Below, in pieces: positions 9,494 to 18,333 of a DNA stretch of 64,000 bases (positions are counted from its first letter, which is position 1; the number at the start of each line of letters is the position of its first letter). A program made the translations under genes and the position numbers. Source of the stretch: Gemella haemolysans (GTDB lineage: Bacteria; Bacillota; Bacilli; Staphylococcales; Gemellaceae); the NCBI RefSeq assembly GCF_901873445.1, contig NZ_CABFLN010000059.1, forward strand, positions 1 to 64,000, written 5' to 3'. Below the pieces are notes generated by a model that was given only the letters and a program-made list of their open reading frames with translations, was not told where the DNA came from and searched no databases.

Positions 9494-11240
9494 CTTCATT
9501 TCCTCCTTTCAAGCTTTCTTCCATTTGTTGGCTTTCATAAGTCTCTTTATACCAACCGTTATTTGCTATTAACTCATCATGAGTACCTTTTTCGATAATA
9601 GTATCCTCACCTAAAACAATTATTAAATCAGCTTCAACAACCGCAGATAGTCTGTGAGCTGTAATAATATTTGTCTGACCACTACGTTGTTCTTTTAAGT
9701 TTTCTAAAATAATGTGCTCAGTCTTTGCATCAACGGCAGATAATGAATCATCAAGAATTAATATCTCTGGATTAATAATCAAAGCACGACTCATAGCTAA
9801 ACGTTGTTTTTGACCTCCAGAAAGACTAACACCTTTCTCTCCAACAATCGTATCAAACTTCTCAGGCATGGCCATTATATCATCATATAGACCACAGATT
9901 TTCGTAATTTCTTCTACCTTTTTATCATCGATTAAAGGATTCGCAAAACGAATATTTTCTTTAATCGACATAGCAAATAGCACCTGATCTTGAGGTACAT
10001 ATCCGATAAGTTTTCTTAAGTCACTTAGACTGTATTCAGCAATATCTCTATTATTAAGCTTGATATTACCAGTTTTAATATTAAACTCTCTTAATAATAG
10101 TCTTAATAGCGTAGTTTTACCAGAACCGGTAACACCTACAATACCAAGGGTTTGACCTTTTTCAATTGCGAATTTAATATCTCTTAGTAAGGTTTTACCT
10201 TCTTCAAATTCAAAGTTATCAATATTGTATTCTAGTCTACCATTCTCAGCTTTAACTTTACTATCTAAATTAGTATCGACATCATTAACTTCAGCTAATA
10301 AACTTTCTATACGTTTATATGATACTTCTCCTCGTTGTGAGATATTGTATAACCAACCAATCGCTTGAAGCGGCCATACTAACATATCAAGGTACGTAAC
10401 GAAAGTTACTAACTCACCAACAGATAACTCTCCATTAGAAACAAAAATACCACCAAAAATAAGAGTAAGTGTATATGATAATCCAACGAAAATTAATACC
10501 ATAGGATCAAATAATGAATTATACTTAGCTGCAATAACATTTTTTCCAAATACTTTATTATTCACTTCTTTAAAACTCTTAATTTCATCGTTACCATAAC
10601 CGAATGTTTTAGTAACTTTTATCCCTGAAACACTTTCTTGAACCTTATTATTTAAATCAGAAAAAGATTCTTGCGCTTCTTCAAAACTTTCATAGTTTTT
10701 ATCACCAATATAATTTGTAGCATACGCTAAAAATGGTAAAGGGATAATCGCTATTAAAGTTAATTTAAAATCTATTAAGAATATCATTGTAAATAATGTA
10801 ACTAGGGCAGTAATACTTGCATCTACCGCGGACATAACTCCACCCCCAGCAACCATTGCTACTGAGTTTATATCATTGGTTGCATGTGCCATTAAATCTC
10901 CCGTACGATACTTTTGGAAGAATGATGGTGACATCTTTGTAAAATGTTCGAATAATCTTGATCTCAAAATACGACCTAAATTATATGCTGCACCAAAAAT
11001 ATACACACGCCAAACATAACGAAGAGCATACATAGCAAGAGCAGCTAAAACCAAGTAACCTACATTTAGAAATAACTGACCATTTGTTAAATTACCTGCT
11101 TCAATCTTATCGATAACATTACCTATCACCTTGGGCGGAATTAGGTTGAAAATACTTACTAAAATTAAAGCTATAATACCGATACTATAACGTTTCTTTT
11201 CTAGCTTCATAAACCAAGATAATTTTCTAAATAAATACAT
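9480..11240 (-). CDS. ABC exporter half-transporter, subunit with the degenerate ATP site
   Basis: This 586-residue half-transporter has six membrane helices in the first 300 residues. Walker A is GVTGSGKTT, the signature is a canonical LSGGQKQRL, and Walker B is LILDDSLSAVD. The catalytic Glu after Walker B is replaced by Asp, the usual mark of the non-hydrolysing site in heterodimeric exporters. AGGAGG lies 8 bases before the ATG. It overlaps the next subunit gene by about 14 bases and starts 12 bases after the sirtuin gene, so all three are probably one transcript. It is closest in type to BmrC/YheI and LmrC. That placement is by motif and gene order only. Confidence 0.9.
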   Translation of the reverse strand: MYLFRKLSWFMKLEKKRYSIGIIALILVSIFNLIPPKVIGNVIDKIEAGNLTNGQLFLNVGYLVLAALAMYALRYVWRVYIFGAAYNLGRILRSRLFEHFTKMSPSFFQKYRTGDLMAHATNDINSVAMVAGGGVMSAVDASITALVTLFTMIFLIDFKLTLIAIIPLPFLAYATNYIGDKNYESFEEAQESFSDLNNKVQESVSGIKVTKTFGYGNDEIKSFKEVNNKVFGKNVIAAKYNSLFDPMVLIFVGLSYTLTLIFGGIFVSNGELSVGELVTFVTYLDMLVWPLQAIGWLYNISQRGEVSYKRIESLLAEVNDVDTNLDSKVKAENGRLEYNIDNFEFEEGKTLLRDIKFAIEKGQTLGIVGVTGSGKTTLLRLLLREFNIKTGNIKLNNRDIAEYSLSDLRKLIGYVPQDQVLFAMSIKENIRFANPLIDDKKVEEITKICGLYDDIMAMPEKFDTIVGEKGVSLSGGQKQRLAMSRALIINPEILILDDSLSAVDAKTEHIILENLKEQRSGQTNIITAHRLSAVVEADLIIVLGEDTIIEKGTHDELIANNGWYKETYESQQMEESLKGGNEDVEK

Positions 11241-11252
11241 CTACATTCCTCC

Positions 11253-11987
11253 TTATCTTTCTTCTAATTTCGAGAAGACTTCACCTATTTTCCCATTAAT
11301 AACAAGATCTGCCATATTATCCTGTGGTGTAGAAGTTTTATTAATAACAATTAAATACTTACCTCTAAAATAATGCAATAAGTTAGCAGCAGGATAAACA
11401 CTTAATGAAGTTCCGCCAATAATCAATACATCAGCTTTTTCTATAAAGTTAATTGCAGCATTAAATACCGTCATATCAAGTTCTTCTTCATAAAGAGTTA
11501 CATAAGGTTTTATAATCCCACCACATTTGTCACAACTAGGTATTTCTTCAGTTTTAGATAAGAAATCCTCTAAATTATAAAAAGACTTACACTTCGTACA
11601 ATAGTTAGCATCCACACTTCCATGTAGTTTCAAAACATTTTTACTTCCTGCTTGTTCATGAAGTGTGTCTATATTTTGAGTAACAACAGCTTTTAACTTA
11701 CCTTGTTTTTCTAACTTCGCTAAATAATAATGCGCCTTATTCGGTTTAGCATTTGGATAGACCAAATGCTTCTTATAAAAATCAAAGAAATCTACAGGAT
11801 ACTTCACAAACATCGTTCTTGAAACAAGTTGTTCTGGAGTGAAATGACGATTAAGTTCTACGCTAAAAACTCCATTGGCACTTCTAAAATCTGGGATATC
11901 AGATTCTGTAGAAACACCAGCACCACCAAAAAACACAATATTATCGTTAGATTTTATTATTTCTCTTAGTTTTTCTATATTATTCAT
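11253..11987 (-). CDS. cobB: SIR2-family NAD-dependent protein deacylase
   Basis: This 244-residue sirtuin is predicted to remove acyl groups from lysines using NAD. It has the NAD-binding stretch FFGGAGVSTESDIPDFRS near residue 19, the TQNIDTLHEQAG motif and the catalytic His in LKLHGSVDANYC. A zinc ribbon of two CxxC pairs (YCTKCKSF and SCDKCGG) follows, then the GGTSLSVYPAA loop. GGAGG lies 7 bases before the ATG. It is the first gene of an operon with the ABC exporter. The functional link is not obvious. An ADP-ribosylating role is possible for some sirtuins, but the intact His and zinc site support deacylation. Confidence 0.9.
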   Translation of the reverse strand: MNNIEKLREIIKSNDNIVFFGGAGVSTESDIPDFRSANGVFSVELNRHFTPEQLVSRTMFVKYPVDFFDFYKKHLVYPNAKPNKAHYYLAKLEKQGKLKAVVTQNIDTLHEQAGSKNVLKLHGSVDANYCTKCKSFYNLEDFLSKTEEIPSCDKCGGIIKPYVTLYEEELDMTVFNAAINFIEKADVLIIGGTSLSVYPAANLLHYFRGKYLIVINKTSTPQDNMADLVINGKIGEVFSKLEER

Positions 11988-12021
11988 AATACTACCTCCT
12001 TATAATATTATAAAAGCTATG

Positions 12022-12057
12022 AAAAGAAGGAAACTCTTTTTTAAGTCTCCTTCTTTA
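12022..12057 (-). terminator. Terminator of secA
   Basis: An imperfect stem, AAAGAAGGAGACTT/GAGTTTCCTTCTTTT, lies directly downstream of the secA stop codon on the minus strand. Confidence 0.7.
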
Positions 12058-12066
12058 AATTAACTA

Positions 12067-14631
12067 CTAATTAGTTTCTTTATCTTTTTGAGCTTTTAAC
12101 TCTTTGATACGTTGTTTACGCTCTTCGATACGAGCTTTTTTCTCTTCACGAGAAGCACTCTTAACTGGACCACGAGCGATATGTTCTTTACTATCATTAG
12201 TTACAAGGTTCGTTGGTTCTTGTTTCATCTCGATTTCTTCGTGGCGTTCTACTCTAATACGCATTAAGTTAGTAACAACTTCAACTTGAATGTCATCAAT
12301 CATGTCCTCGAACATTTGGTAACCTTCAGTTTTGTATTCACGAAGTGGATCAATTTGTCCATATGAACGTAGGAAAATCCCTTTTCTAAGTTGATCCATT
12401 TGGTCGATGTGATCAGTCCATCTATCATCAATTGCATTAAGAAGAATGTATTTCTCGAATGAATTCATAGTTTCATCACCAAGTAACTCACGTTTCTCAG
12501 CTAACTCTAAATTAATTCTGTGTAATACTAATTCACGAATTTCATCATCAGACATAACATCTGAGTATTCACTCTCAGTAATAGGTTTTTGACCTAAGAA
12601 CTTCTCATTAAGTGATTTAATGATTTCTTCTGTTTCCTCTTTTTCACTGTGCGCTTCTAAGTTTTCAATGATAAATGCCATAGTTTTATCAACTGCATCT
12701 CCAATCATATCTTGGATGATTTCAGTAACTACTTCGTTTTCTAATACTTCATTTCTTTCAGCGTACATGATTTCACGTTGTTTACGTAATACATCATCAT
12801 ATTGAAGTACTTGTTTACGTGAGTCATAGTTATTACCTTCAACACGTTTTTGAGCACTTTCTACCGATCTACTTACCATTCTACTTTCAAGCGGTGTATC
12901 TACATCTTTACCCATGATTTTTTGTAATCTATCAGCTCCAAAACGAACCATTAGCTCATCTTCTAGAGATAAATAGAATCTACTGTAACCAGGGTCCCCT
13001 TGACGTCCAGAACGTCCACGTAGCTGATTATCAATACGACGAGATTCGTGACGTTCTGTACCGATTACGGCAAGACCACCTAATTCACGAACACCTTCAC
13101 CAAGTTTAATATCCGTACCACGACCAGCCATGTTAGTTGCGATAGTTACTGAACCACGTTGTCCAGCTTGTTTAATAATTTCTGCTTCACTTTCATTTTG
13201 TTTAGCATTAAGTACTTTGTGAGGTACTCCATATCTATATAATAATTTAGATACTAATTCACTCGTTTCAATAGAAACTGTACCTAAAAGAACTGGTTGT
13301 CCTCTATCATAACATTCTTTTACTTCACGTGCTACAGCATTAAATTTAGCTTCCATGTTAGCATAAATAAAGTCTGGAGCATCAATCCTTTGAATTGGTC
13401 TGTTCGTAGGAATAGTTGTAACGAACATATTGTAGATATTTCTAAATTCTTCTTCCTCTGTTTTACCAGTACCTGTCATACCACTAAGTTTTTTATACAT
13501 TCTGAAGAAGTTTTGGAATGTAATAGTCGCCATTGTTTTACTTTCTTTTTGAATTGGTACAGCTTCTTTAGCTTCAATAGCTTGGTGTAAACCTTCTGAG
13601 AAACGACGTCCAGGCATTGTACGACCTGTAAATTGGTCAACGATTAAAATTTCACCATCTTCAGCAACTACGTAATCAACGTCTAACGCCATTGTGTAGT
13701 TAGCTTTTAACGCTTGGTTAATATGGTGTGTTAAGTCTACATTTTTTAGATCATAAAGATTTTTCAATCCAAAGTAACTTTCTGCTTTATCAATACCATT
13801 TTCAGAAAGTTGAATAGCTTTAGTTTTAATATCTAAAGTATAATCTCCATCACTTCCATCTTCTTCCTCTGCTTTTTTCAGAGTTTTAACGAATGCATTC
13901 GCTACTTGGTAAAGTGAAGTTGATTCTTGTCCTTCACCAGAAATAATAAGTGGTGTACGAGCTTCATCGATAAGAACTGAGTCAACCTCATCGATTACGG
14001 CATAGTTTAATGGACGTTGAACACGAGCTTCAACTGTTTTAACCATGTTATCTCTTAAATAGTCAAATCCTAACTCATTGTTTGTTGAGTATGTAATATC
14101 CGCATTGTATGCTGCTCTTTTCTCTTCAGAATTTAAAGAGTTTAAGTTAAGCCCAACAGAAAGTCCCATAAAGTTATAGAAAACTCCCATTTCCTGAGCA
14201 TCACGTTGAGATAAGTATTCGTTAACTGTAACAACGTGTACTCCTTCTCCAGCTAATGCGTTTAAATAAACAGGCATTGTTGCAGTAAGAGTTTTACCTT
14301 CCCCTGTTCTCATCTCTGCGATATCCCCACGGTGAAGTGAGATACCACCCATGATTTGAACTTTATATGGTTTCATTCCTAAAGAACGAAATGCTCCTTC
14401 ACGAGCTGCAGCAAATGCATCTACTAGAATTTTATCTAGAATATCCGCTGTATCTTTTCCTTTTTCTCTTTGTTCTTCAATGTAAGCTTTAAATTCTTCA
14501 GTTTTATTTTGTAATTGTTCATCGCTAAGACTTGAATATTCTTCATCTTTAGCTAATACTCTGTCAGCTAATTTTGATAAGCTTTTTACTTCTCTTCTGT
14601 TAGCATCAAATATTTTTCCTAAAATAGCCAT
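12067..14631 (-). CDS. secA: Preprotein translocase ATPase SecA
   Basis: This is the motor ATPase that drives protein export through SecYEG. It has Walker [18 protein letters not shown], the DEAD-type motif [13 protein letters not shown], and conserved blocks [27 protein letters not shown] and [13 protein letters not shown] followed by [16 protein letters not shown]. The protein is about 854 residues, slightly longer than many SecA1 proteins. The basic, Glu-rich C-terminal tail lacks the cysteine-rich zinc motif that binds SecB in other bacteria, a common loss in Gram-positives without SecB. The start is placed at the Met beginning [11 protein letters not shown], matching other SecA N-termini. 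It appears to be a single-gene unit with a terminator behind it. Confidence 0.97.
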   Translation of the reverse strand: MAILGKIFDANRREVKSLSKLADRVLAKDEEYSSLSDEQLQNKTEEFKAYIEEQREKGKDTADILDKILVDAFAAAREGAFRSLGMKPYKVQIMGGISLHRGDIAEMRTGEGKTLTATMPVYLNALAGEGVHVVTVNEYLSQRDAQEMGVFYNFMGLSVGLNLNSLNSEEKRAAYNADITYSTNNELGFDYLRDNMVKTVEARVQRPLNYAVIDEVDSVLIDEARTPLIISGEGQESTSLYQVANAFVKTLKKAEEEDGSDGDYTLDIKTKAIQLSENGIDKAESYFGLKNLYDLKNVDLTHHINQALKANYTMALDVDYVVAEDGEILIVDQFTGRTMPGRRFSEGLHQAIEAKEAVPIQKESKTMATITFQNFFRMYKKLSGMTGTGKTEEEEFRNIYNMFVTTIPTNRPIQRIDAPDFIYANMEAKFNAVAREVKECYDRGQPVLLGTVSIETSELVSKLLYRYGVPHKVLNAKQNESEAEIIKQAGQRGSVTIATNMAGRGTDIKLGEGVRELGGLAVIGTERHESRRIDNQLRGRSGRQGDPGYSRFYLSLEDELMVRFGADRLQKIMGKDVDTPLESRMVSRSVESAQKRVEGNNYDSRKQVLQYDDVLRKQREIMYAERNEVLENEVVTEIIQDMIGDAVDKTMAFIIENLEAHSEKEETEEIIKSLNEKFLGQKPITESEYSDVMSDDEIRELVLHRINLELAEKRELLGDETMNSFEKYILLNAIDDRWTDHIDQMDQLRKGIFLRSYGQIDPLREYKTEGYQMFEDMIDDIQVEVVTNLMRIRVERHEEIEMKQEPTNLVTNDSKEHIARGPVKSASREEKKARIEERKQRIKELKAQKDKETN

Positions 14632-14816
14632 TAACATTTTCCTTCCGACATATTTTCTTATTTAATGATTTTATAATCATATTATAATTCATCTCTTAAT
14701 TATAACATCCATTTATCTTTAAAGCAACAACAATAATACGATTTTAAGTTGATATTAACTACGTTTTTCATCCAACTAATAAAGCTAAATGAATTTATAT
14801 ATTTTTTGATTTTAAA

Positions 14817-14882
14817 TAAAAAATAAGAATGACATAAAACATTTATCATAAAAATTTTATTTTCATGTCATCCTTTATTTTA
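14817..14882 (-). terminator. Possible terminator of the HIRAN-WYL-NERD operon
   Basis: The inverted pair ATGACAT (14829-14835) and ATGTCAT (14864-14870), with flanking A- and T-rich arms, can form a stem closed by A-T pairs. A T-rich tract follows on the minus strand. The loop is long, so confidence is moderate. Confidence 0.5.
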
Positions 14883-14894
14883 ACTTCATACTGC

Positions 14895-16817
14895 TTAACT
14901 CATAATTGATTTAACATTGTTAATCATCGCTAATAAATCATTAGATATTTTATGGAAGAATACACTGTTACTAACTAACATTTTAGATAACTGTGCATTA
15001 GTCGTTGGCATTTTTTCTAACACTTCATCCTTCATCATTTCCGTCATTAATGATGAGGTAGTCACACCTAATTTTTCCGATTTTTTTATCAAATATCTCT
15101 CTAAAACATTTTCAAATTCATCATGTGAAATTTTAGATTCATTTTTTAATGTAGTTACATTTTTTGTTAAATTTTTCTCAACAATCTTTTCCAATGCTTT
15201 TTTCTCATTTATATTCTTTTCTAATTGCCTTCTTAATTCAAACTCATCCCACTTCATGAAATTTTCTTCAACATAATTAGTATCTTTCAATTCAGGATTC
15301 ATTAATTTATTTTTAATTTTTTCAATTTCTTCTTCACTATAGATTTCTTTTAAATCTTTTTCTTTTTCTCTAATTAAGCTATTTAAGCAATCTAAATTAA
15401 TTACATCAATACCTCTTAATTTAGTCTGATCTTCAATTTCTATTCCAGTTTCTTCATTTGCATAAACAACTATAGGATGCACATTTATAATGTCTACTCC
15501 AAAATCTAATTGCTCCAAAATCATTTTTTGTCTTTCTATTTGATTTAAAACACTAAAAGTACGACTCTTTTTACCTTCAGTTAAAAGGAAAAAACTTCCA
15601 CTCGCATCAATTTTAACATTAAATTTAGTATTCTTACATTCTATCAAATACATAGATTTTTTTGTTATTATTATAAAATCAATTTGACAATGAAATTCTC
15701 CAATATTAATTTCAATATCATTTAAAATATACATTGGATAAAAACTATATTTCAATTCATCTAACACCTTATTTTCACCAATCTCTCCAATTTTAAAAAG
15801 TAAGATTCGATGATCAATATCATTAATTTTCAAAGCAGAACTTTCATTTTTCTTCTTATCCATAAGTTCTCTAATATTTTTATTTAATGTGTCATTAGCT
15901 TTGAAAATCTCGATTTTTTCTCCATTTGGTAAATTCACATGCTCTGTTTTTTTATTATTAATAATTTCATTTATTTCTTTTAATGTATCATCAATAACAT
16001 AATCTTCTTCGACAAATTCTATAGCTGAAATTGTTTGTTTAGAATCTTCATTCACTACTATATCTGCTTCAGTAACCTCCCCTTTTTCACAGACTTCTCC
16101 AGTAGCATTACTAATTTTAATATTTTTTAGAAAAATACCTTCGTTTTTTAGTTGTTCATTTGACATTTCTTTATAAAAAGGTCCTTTAATTTCAAAACTA
16201 CAACAATGTTTACAAAAACGATAATCTCCCCAAATAAAGTCTACCCAATCTAAAGAAGGTTTATTAGTAGATTTTTTCAATGTTCTACAGGATACTTCAT
16301 GTATCAAACCGCTCTCCATCTTACAAAAATCACTAACTTCACTTCTACGTTCAAAATAAACTACAAGTCTTTCGAAAATCTGATAAAATATATCTACTGC
16401 ATATCTAGGAACGCCCAAGTTATTTTTATCATACTCAATCTCAAATAGCTTCAATACTTTTTTCATAGAATATTTAACAGGATTCTTACCATTTGTTAAT
16501 CCTACTTTTATAAGTTTAGATTGAATAAATTCAAATTTATAATCACTAAGAAAAGAAAAATATTTATCTATTAATTCTTTCTTCTCCTTATACCAAACAA
16601 AAACTTTAATATCTATTTCTGATGGTATATTATTAAAATAACTTTCTAGAGTATCCTCCAAATCGAACAAATATTCTCCAGATTCCATTTTACGATGAAA
16701 ATTTCTATCTTCTATGACTTCAAATCTATCAGTTATATTTATTCTTTTTAATGAAACAGAAACAACTTTCGTTACATCAGTTTCTACGATATCTAACAAA
16801 ACAATATTTTTATCCAT
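14895..16817 (-). CDS. NERD-domain nuclease-like protein with an exonuclease-like N-terminus
   Basis: This protein has about 640 residues. Residues 345-400 hold a nuclease-related (NERD) domain: FYPMYILNDIEI, then QIDFIIITKKSMYLIECKNT, which preserves the D...ExK core of PD-(D/E)xK nucleases. The N-terminal 160 residues, beginning NIVLLDIVETD and including YSMKKVLKLFEIEYDKN, loosely recall a DnaQ-type exonuclease fold, but the acidic residues are not clearly conserved; this is inference. A Cys-rich patch (CRTLKK..., FCKHCC) near 200-225 may bind metal. The C-terminal 180 residues are Lys/Glu-rich and probably helical. It lies 13 bases after a WYL regulator gene and is the last gene of the unit. 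A role in nucleic-acid processing or phage defence is plausible but unproven. AAGGA precedes the start by about 9 bases. Confidence 0.75.
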   Translation of the reverse strand: MDKNIVLLDIVETDVTKVVSVSLKRINITDRFEVIEDRNFHRKMESGEYLFDLEDTLESYFNNIPSEIDIKVFVWYKEKKELIDKYFSFLSDYKFEFIQSKLIKVGLTNGKNPVKYSMKKVLKLFEIEYDKNNLGVPRYAVDIFYQIFERLVVYFERRSEVSDFCKMESGLIHEVSCRTLKKSTNKPSLDWVDFIWGDYRFCKHCCSFEIKGPFYKEMSNEQLKNEGIFLKNIKISNATGEVCEKGEVTEADIVVNEDSKQTISAIEFVEEDYVIDDTLKEINEIINNKKTEHVNLPNGEKIEIFKANDTLNKNIRELMDKKKNESSALKINDIDHRILLFKIGEIGENKVLDELKYSFYPMYILNDIEINIGEFHCQIDFIIITKKSMYLIECKNTKFNVKIDASGSFFLLTEGKKSRTFSVLNQIERQKMILEQLDFGVDIINVHPIVVYANEETGIEIEDQTKLRGIDVINLDCLNSLIREKEKDLKEIYSEEEIEKIKNKLMNPELKDTNYVEENFMKWDEFELRRQLEKNINEKKALEKIVEKNLTKNVTTLKNESKISHDEFENVLERYLIKKSEKLGVTTSSLMTEMMKDEVLEKMPTTNAQLSKMLVSNSVFFHKISNDLLAMINNVKSIMS

Positions 16818-16836
16818 TTTCATTCATCCTTCTCGT

Positions 16837-17823
16837 TTATCTGTATTTTTTTAATAACACCTCCACTTTCTCAACATATAAATCTCGAACATTTTGAGGT
16901 GCTAATATTTCTATATCACTACCTAAAGAGAAAATCCAACCTAAGAAATGACCACTACACATAACCTCTACAGAAGTTTGATAAATATCATCTTTTTTAT
17001 GAATAATAATATCTTTTCCAAATCTATCAACGATTGCTCCTATTAATGATTCTTTAAACTCTAAAGTCACTTTTTCTAAAGTTCCACCATACATACCAAA
17101 TATTTTCTTCGAATAACTAGATATATCTTCTTTTTGAAACTTTTCATGACCCACTCTATCATCATCTGCAATAACAACATTTCGCATTTTATCAACACGA
17201 TAATTTTTTATCAACTCTGTCTTAGCATCAAAAGCAACCATATAATAATTTTCATCATTCCACACTAGAGCAAAAGGACTTACGTTATAGACTTCACCAT
17301 TTTTTCTATCAATCATCTGTTTTTTATAATTCCATTGCCAATAATTAAAATCAATTTGCTTATTTTCTGCAATTGCATTGTGAATAGCATCAACATTATA
17401 ATAAATATTTTCATTGATATATTTGTTTTCTTCGAAAGAATATACCTGTCTTTGAATTTTTTGAGCTTGTTTTTTACTCGCTAATTTCTTCAATTTCAAA
17501 ATTAGATCTCGTGATTTTTTTACAGTTAAAAACTTACTCGCCTGGATTACATCGATTAGCATCTTCACCTCTGCAAGCTCAAATTCTCTTTCTACTAATG
17601 CATAGATATTCTCACGACCATTCTTTTCAACAACGATATTAAATCCATAATCTTGTAGTAATTCTATATCTTTATATAGAGTTTTTCTCTCAACAATAAT
17701 TTCTTTTTTCAAGAGTAAAGTAGTTAATTCTTTCACACTTAAATAAGTATTTTCATCGCTATAGTCTCTTAGTATTTCTAATAGATACAATAGCTTTAAT
17801 TTTTGATATCTTCCTTTTTCCAT
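16837..17823 (-). CDS. WYL-domain HTH transcriptional regulator
   Basis: This 328-residue regulator has an N-terminal winged helix of the HTH_11/DeoR type at residues 5-65 (LSVKELTTLLL...VERKTLYKDIELLQDYGF). Its C-terminal half contains a WYL domain, with core YNVSPFALVWNDENYYMVAF and FNYWQWNYK upstream, followed by a WYL C-terminal extension (LIGAIVDRFG...). WYL domains bind nucleic acid or nucleotide-like ligands. They commonly control DNA-damage and phage-defence genes. It sits between the HIRAN gene (40 bases upstream) and the NERD gene (13 bases downstream), so it is likely to control its own operon. Confidence 0.88.
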   Translation of the reverse strand: MEKGRYQKLKLLYLLEILRDYSDENTYLSVKELTTLLLKKEIIVERKTLYKDIELLQDYGFNIVVEKNGRENIYALVEREFELAEVKMLIDVIQASKFLTVKKSRDLILKLKKLASKKQAQKIQRQVYSFEENKYINENIYYNVDAIHNAIAENKQIDFNYWQWNYKKQMIDRKNGEVYNVSPFALVWNDENYYMVAFDAKTELIKNYRVDKMRNVVIADDDRVGHEKFQKEDISSYSKKIFGMYGGTLEKVTLEFKESLIGAIVDRFGKDIIIHKKDDIYQTSVEVMCSGHFLGWIFSLGSDIEILAPQNVRDLYVEKVEVLLKKYR

Positions 17824-17863
17824 AAATTTTGCTCCTTATATACACTTATGTATATAATAACAA

Positions 17864-18199
17864 CTATTTACGAATTTTTCTATTACTTTTATGTATTTTC
17901 ACATCTCTATTGACAACTTCTGCGATTACAGAACCTCCAGTAACAAAACAAACTTTTACAAAAAATTTATCTCCAACTTTATCGTAAATTCTTCCTGCAC
18001 TTTTCGTACCTTTCGCAACAGTTCTACAAGAATTTCCTACATAACCAACTTTACCGAAGGTTTTCATCATAACTTTAATAGCTTCTTCATCATAGTCGTT
18101 ATCAAACTCTTTTTCACAACTGATAACATCTCCCACTTTAAAAATTTTATTTCCAAAATAGTGTTCCATCCCTGTAATTGTAATATAATCTTTTTCCAT
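17864..18199 (-). CDS. Stand-alone HIRAN-domain protein
   Basis: The whole 111-residue protein is one HIRAN domain. It begins ITITGMEHYFG, has the conserved block EKEFDNDYDEEAIKVMM (compare the family pattern E..N.yD..AI.V), and then GKVGYVGNS. HIRAN domains bind single-stranded DNA 3' ends, as in HLTF, and bacterial stand-alone forms usually neighbour helicases or nucleases. Here it is the first gene of an operon with a WYL regulator and a NERD nuclease-like protein. AGAGGTG lies about 9 bases before the ATG. The C-terminus is short and basic (KIHKSNRKIRK). The biological role is unknown. Confidence 0.85.
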   Translation of the reverse strand: MEKDYITITGMEHYFGNKIFKVGDVISCEKEFDNDYDEEAIKVMMKTFGKVGYVGNSCRTVAKGTKSAGRIYDKVGDKFFVKVCFVTGGSVIAEVVNRDVKIHKSNRKIRK

Positions 18200-18228
18200 T
18201 TTAAATCACCTCTTCGTTTTGTGATTTA

Positions 18229-18261
18229 ATTATAACAATCTATCTGTCCATTTTTTTGGAC
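18229..18261 (-). promoter_or_regulatory. Promoter -10 box and dyad upstream of the HIRAN-WYL-NERD operon
   Basis: TATAAT lies at 18229-18234 on the minus strand. An inverted repeat, GTCCA-aaaaaa-TGGAC (18246-18261), occupies the -35 region, and no good -35 box is visible there. The dyad is a candidate site for the WYL regulator encoded by the second gene. Confidence 0.45.
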
Positions 18262-18275
18262 TCTATAAAATTTAT

Positions 18276-18318
18276 TAAAAAAAATTAGAACTTAGATTAA
18301 ATTTAACCTAAGTTCTAT
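18276..18318 (-). terminator. Terminator of ileS
   Basis: A 10-bp perfect stem, TAGAACTTAG/CTAAGTTCTA, is followed on the minus strand by TTTTTTTT. It lies 16 bases after the ileS stop codon. Confidence 0.85.
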
Positions 18319-18333
18319 ATGTAAGTTATTCTA

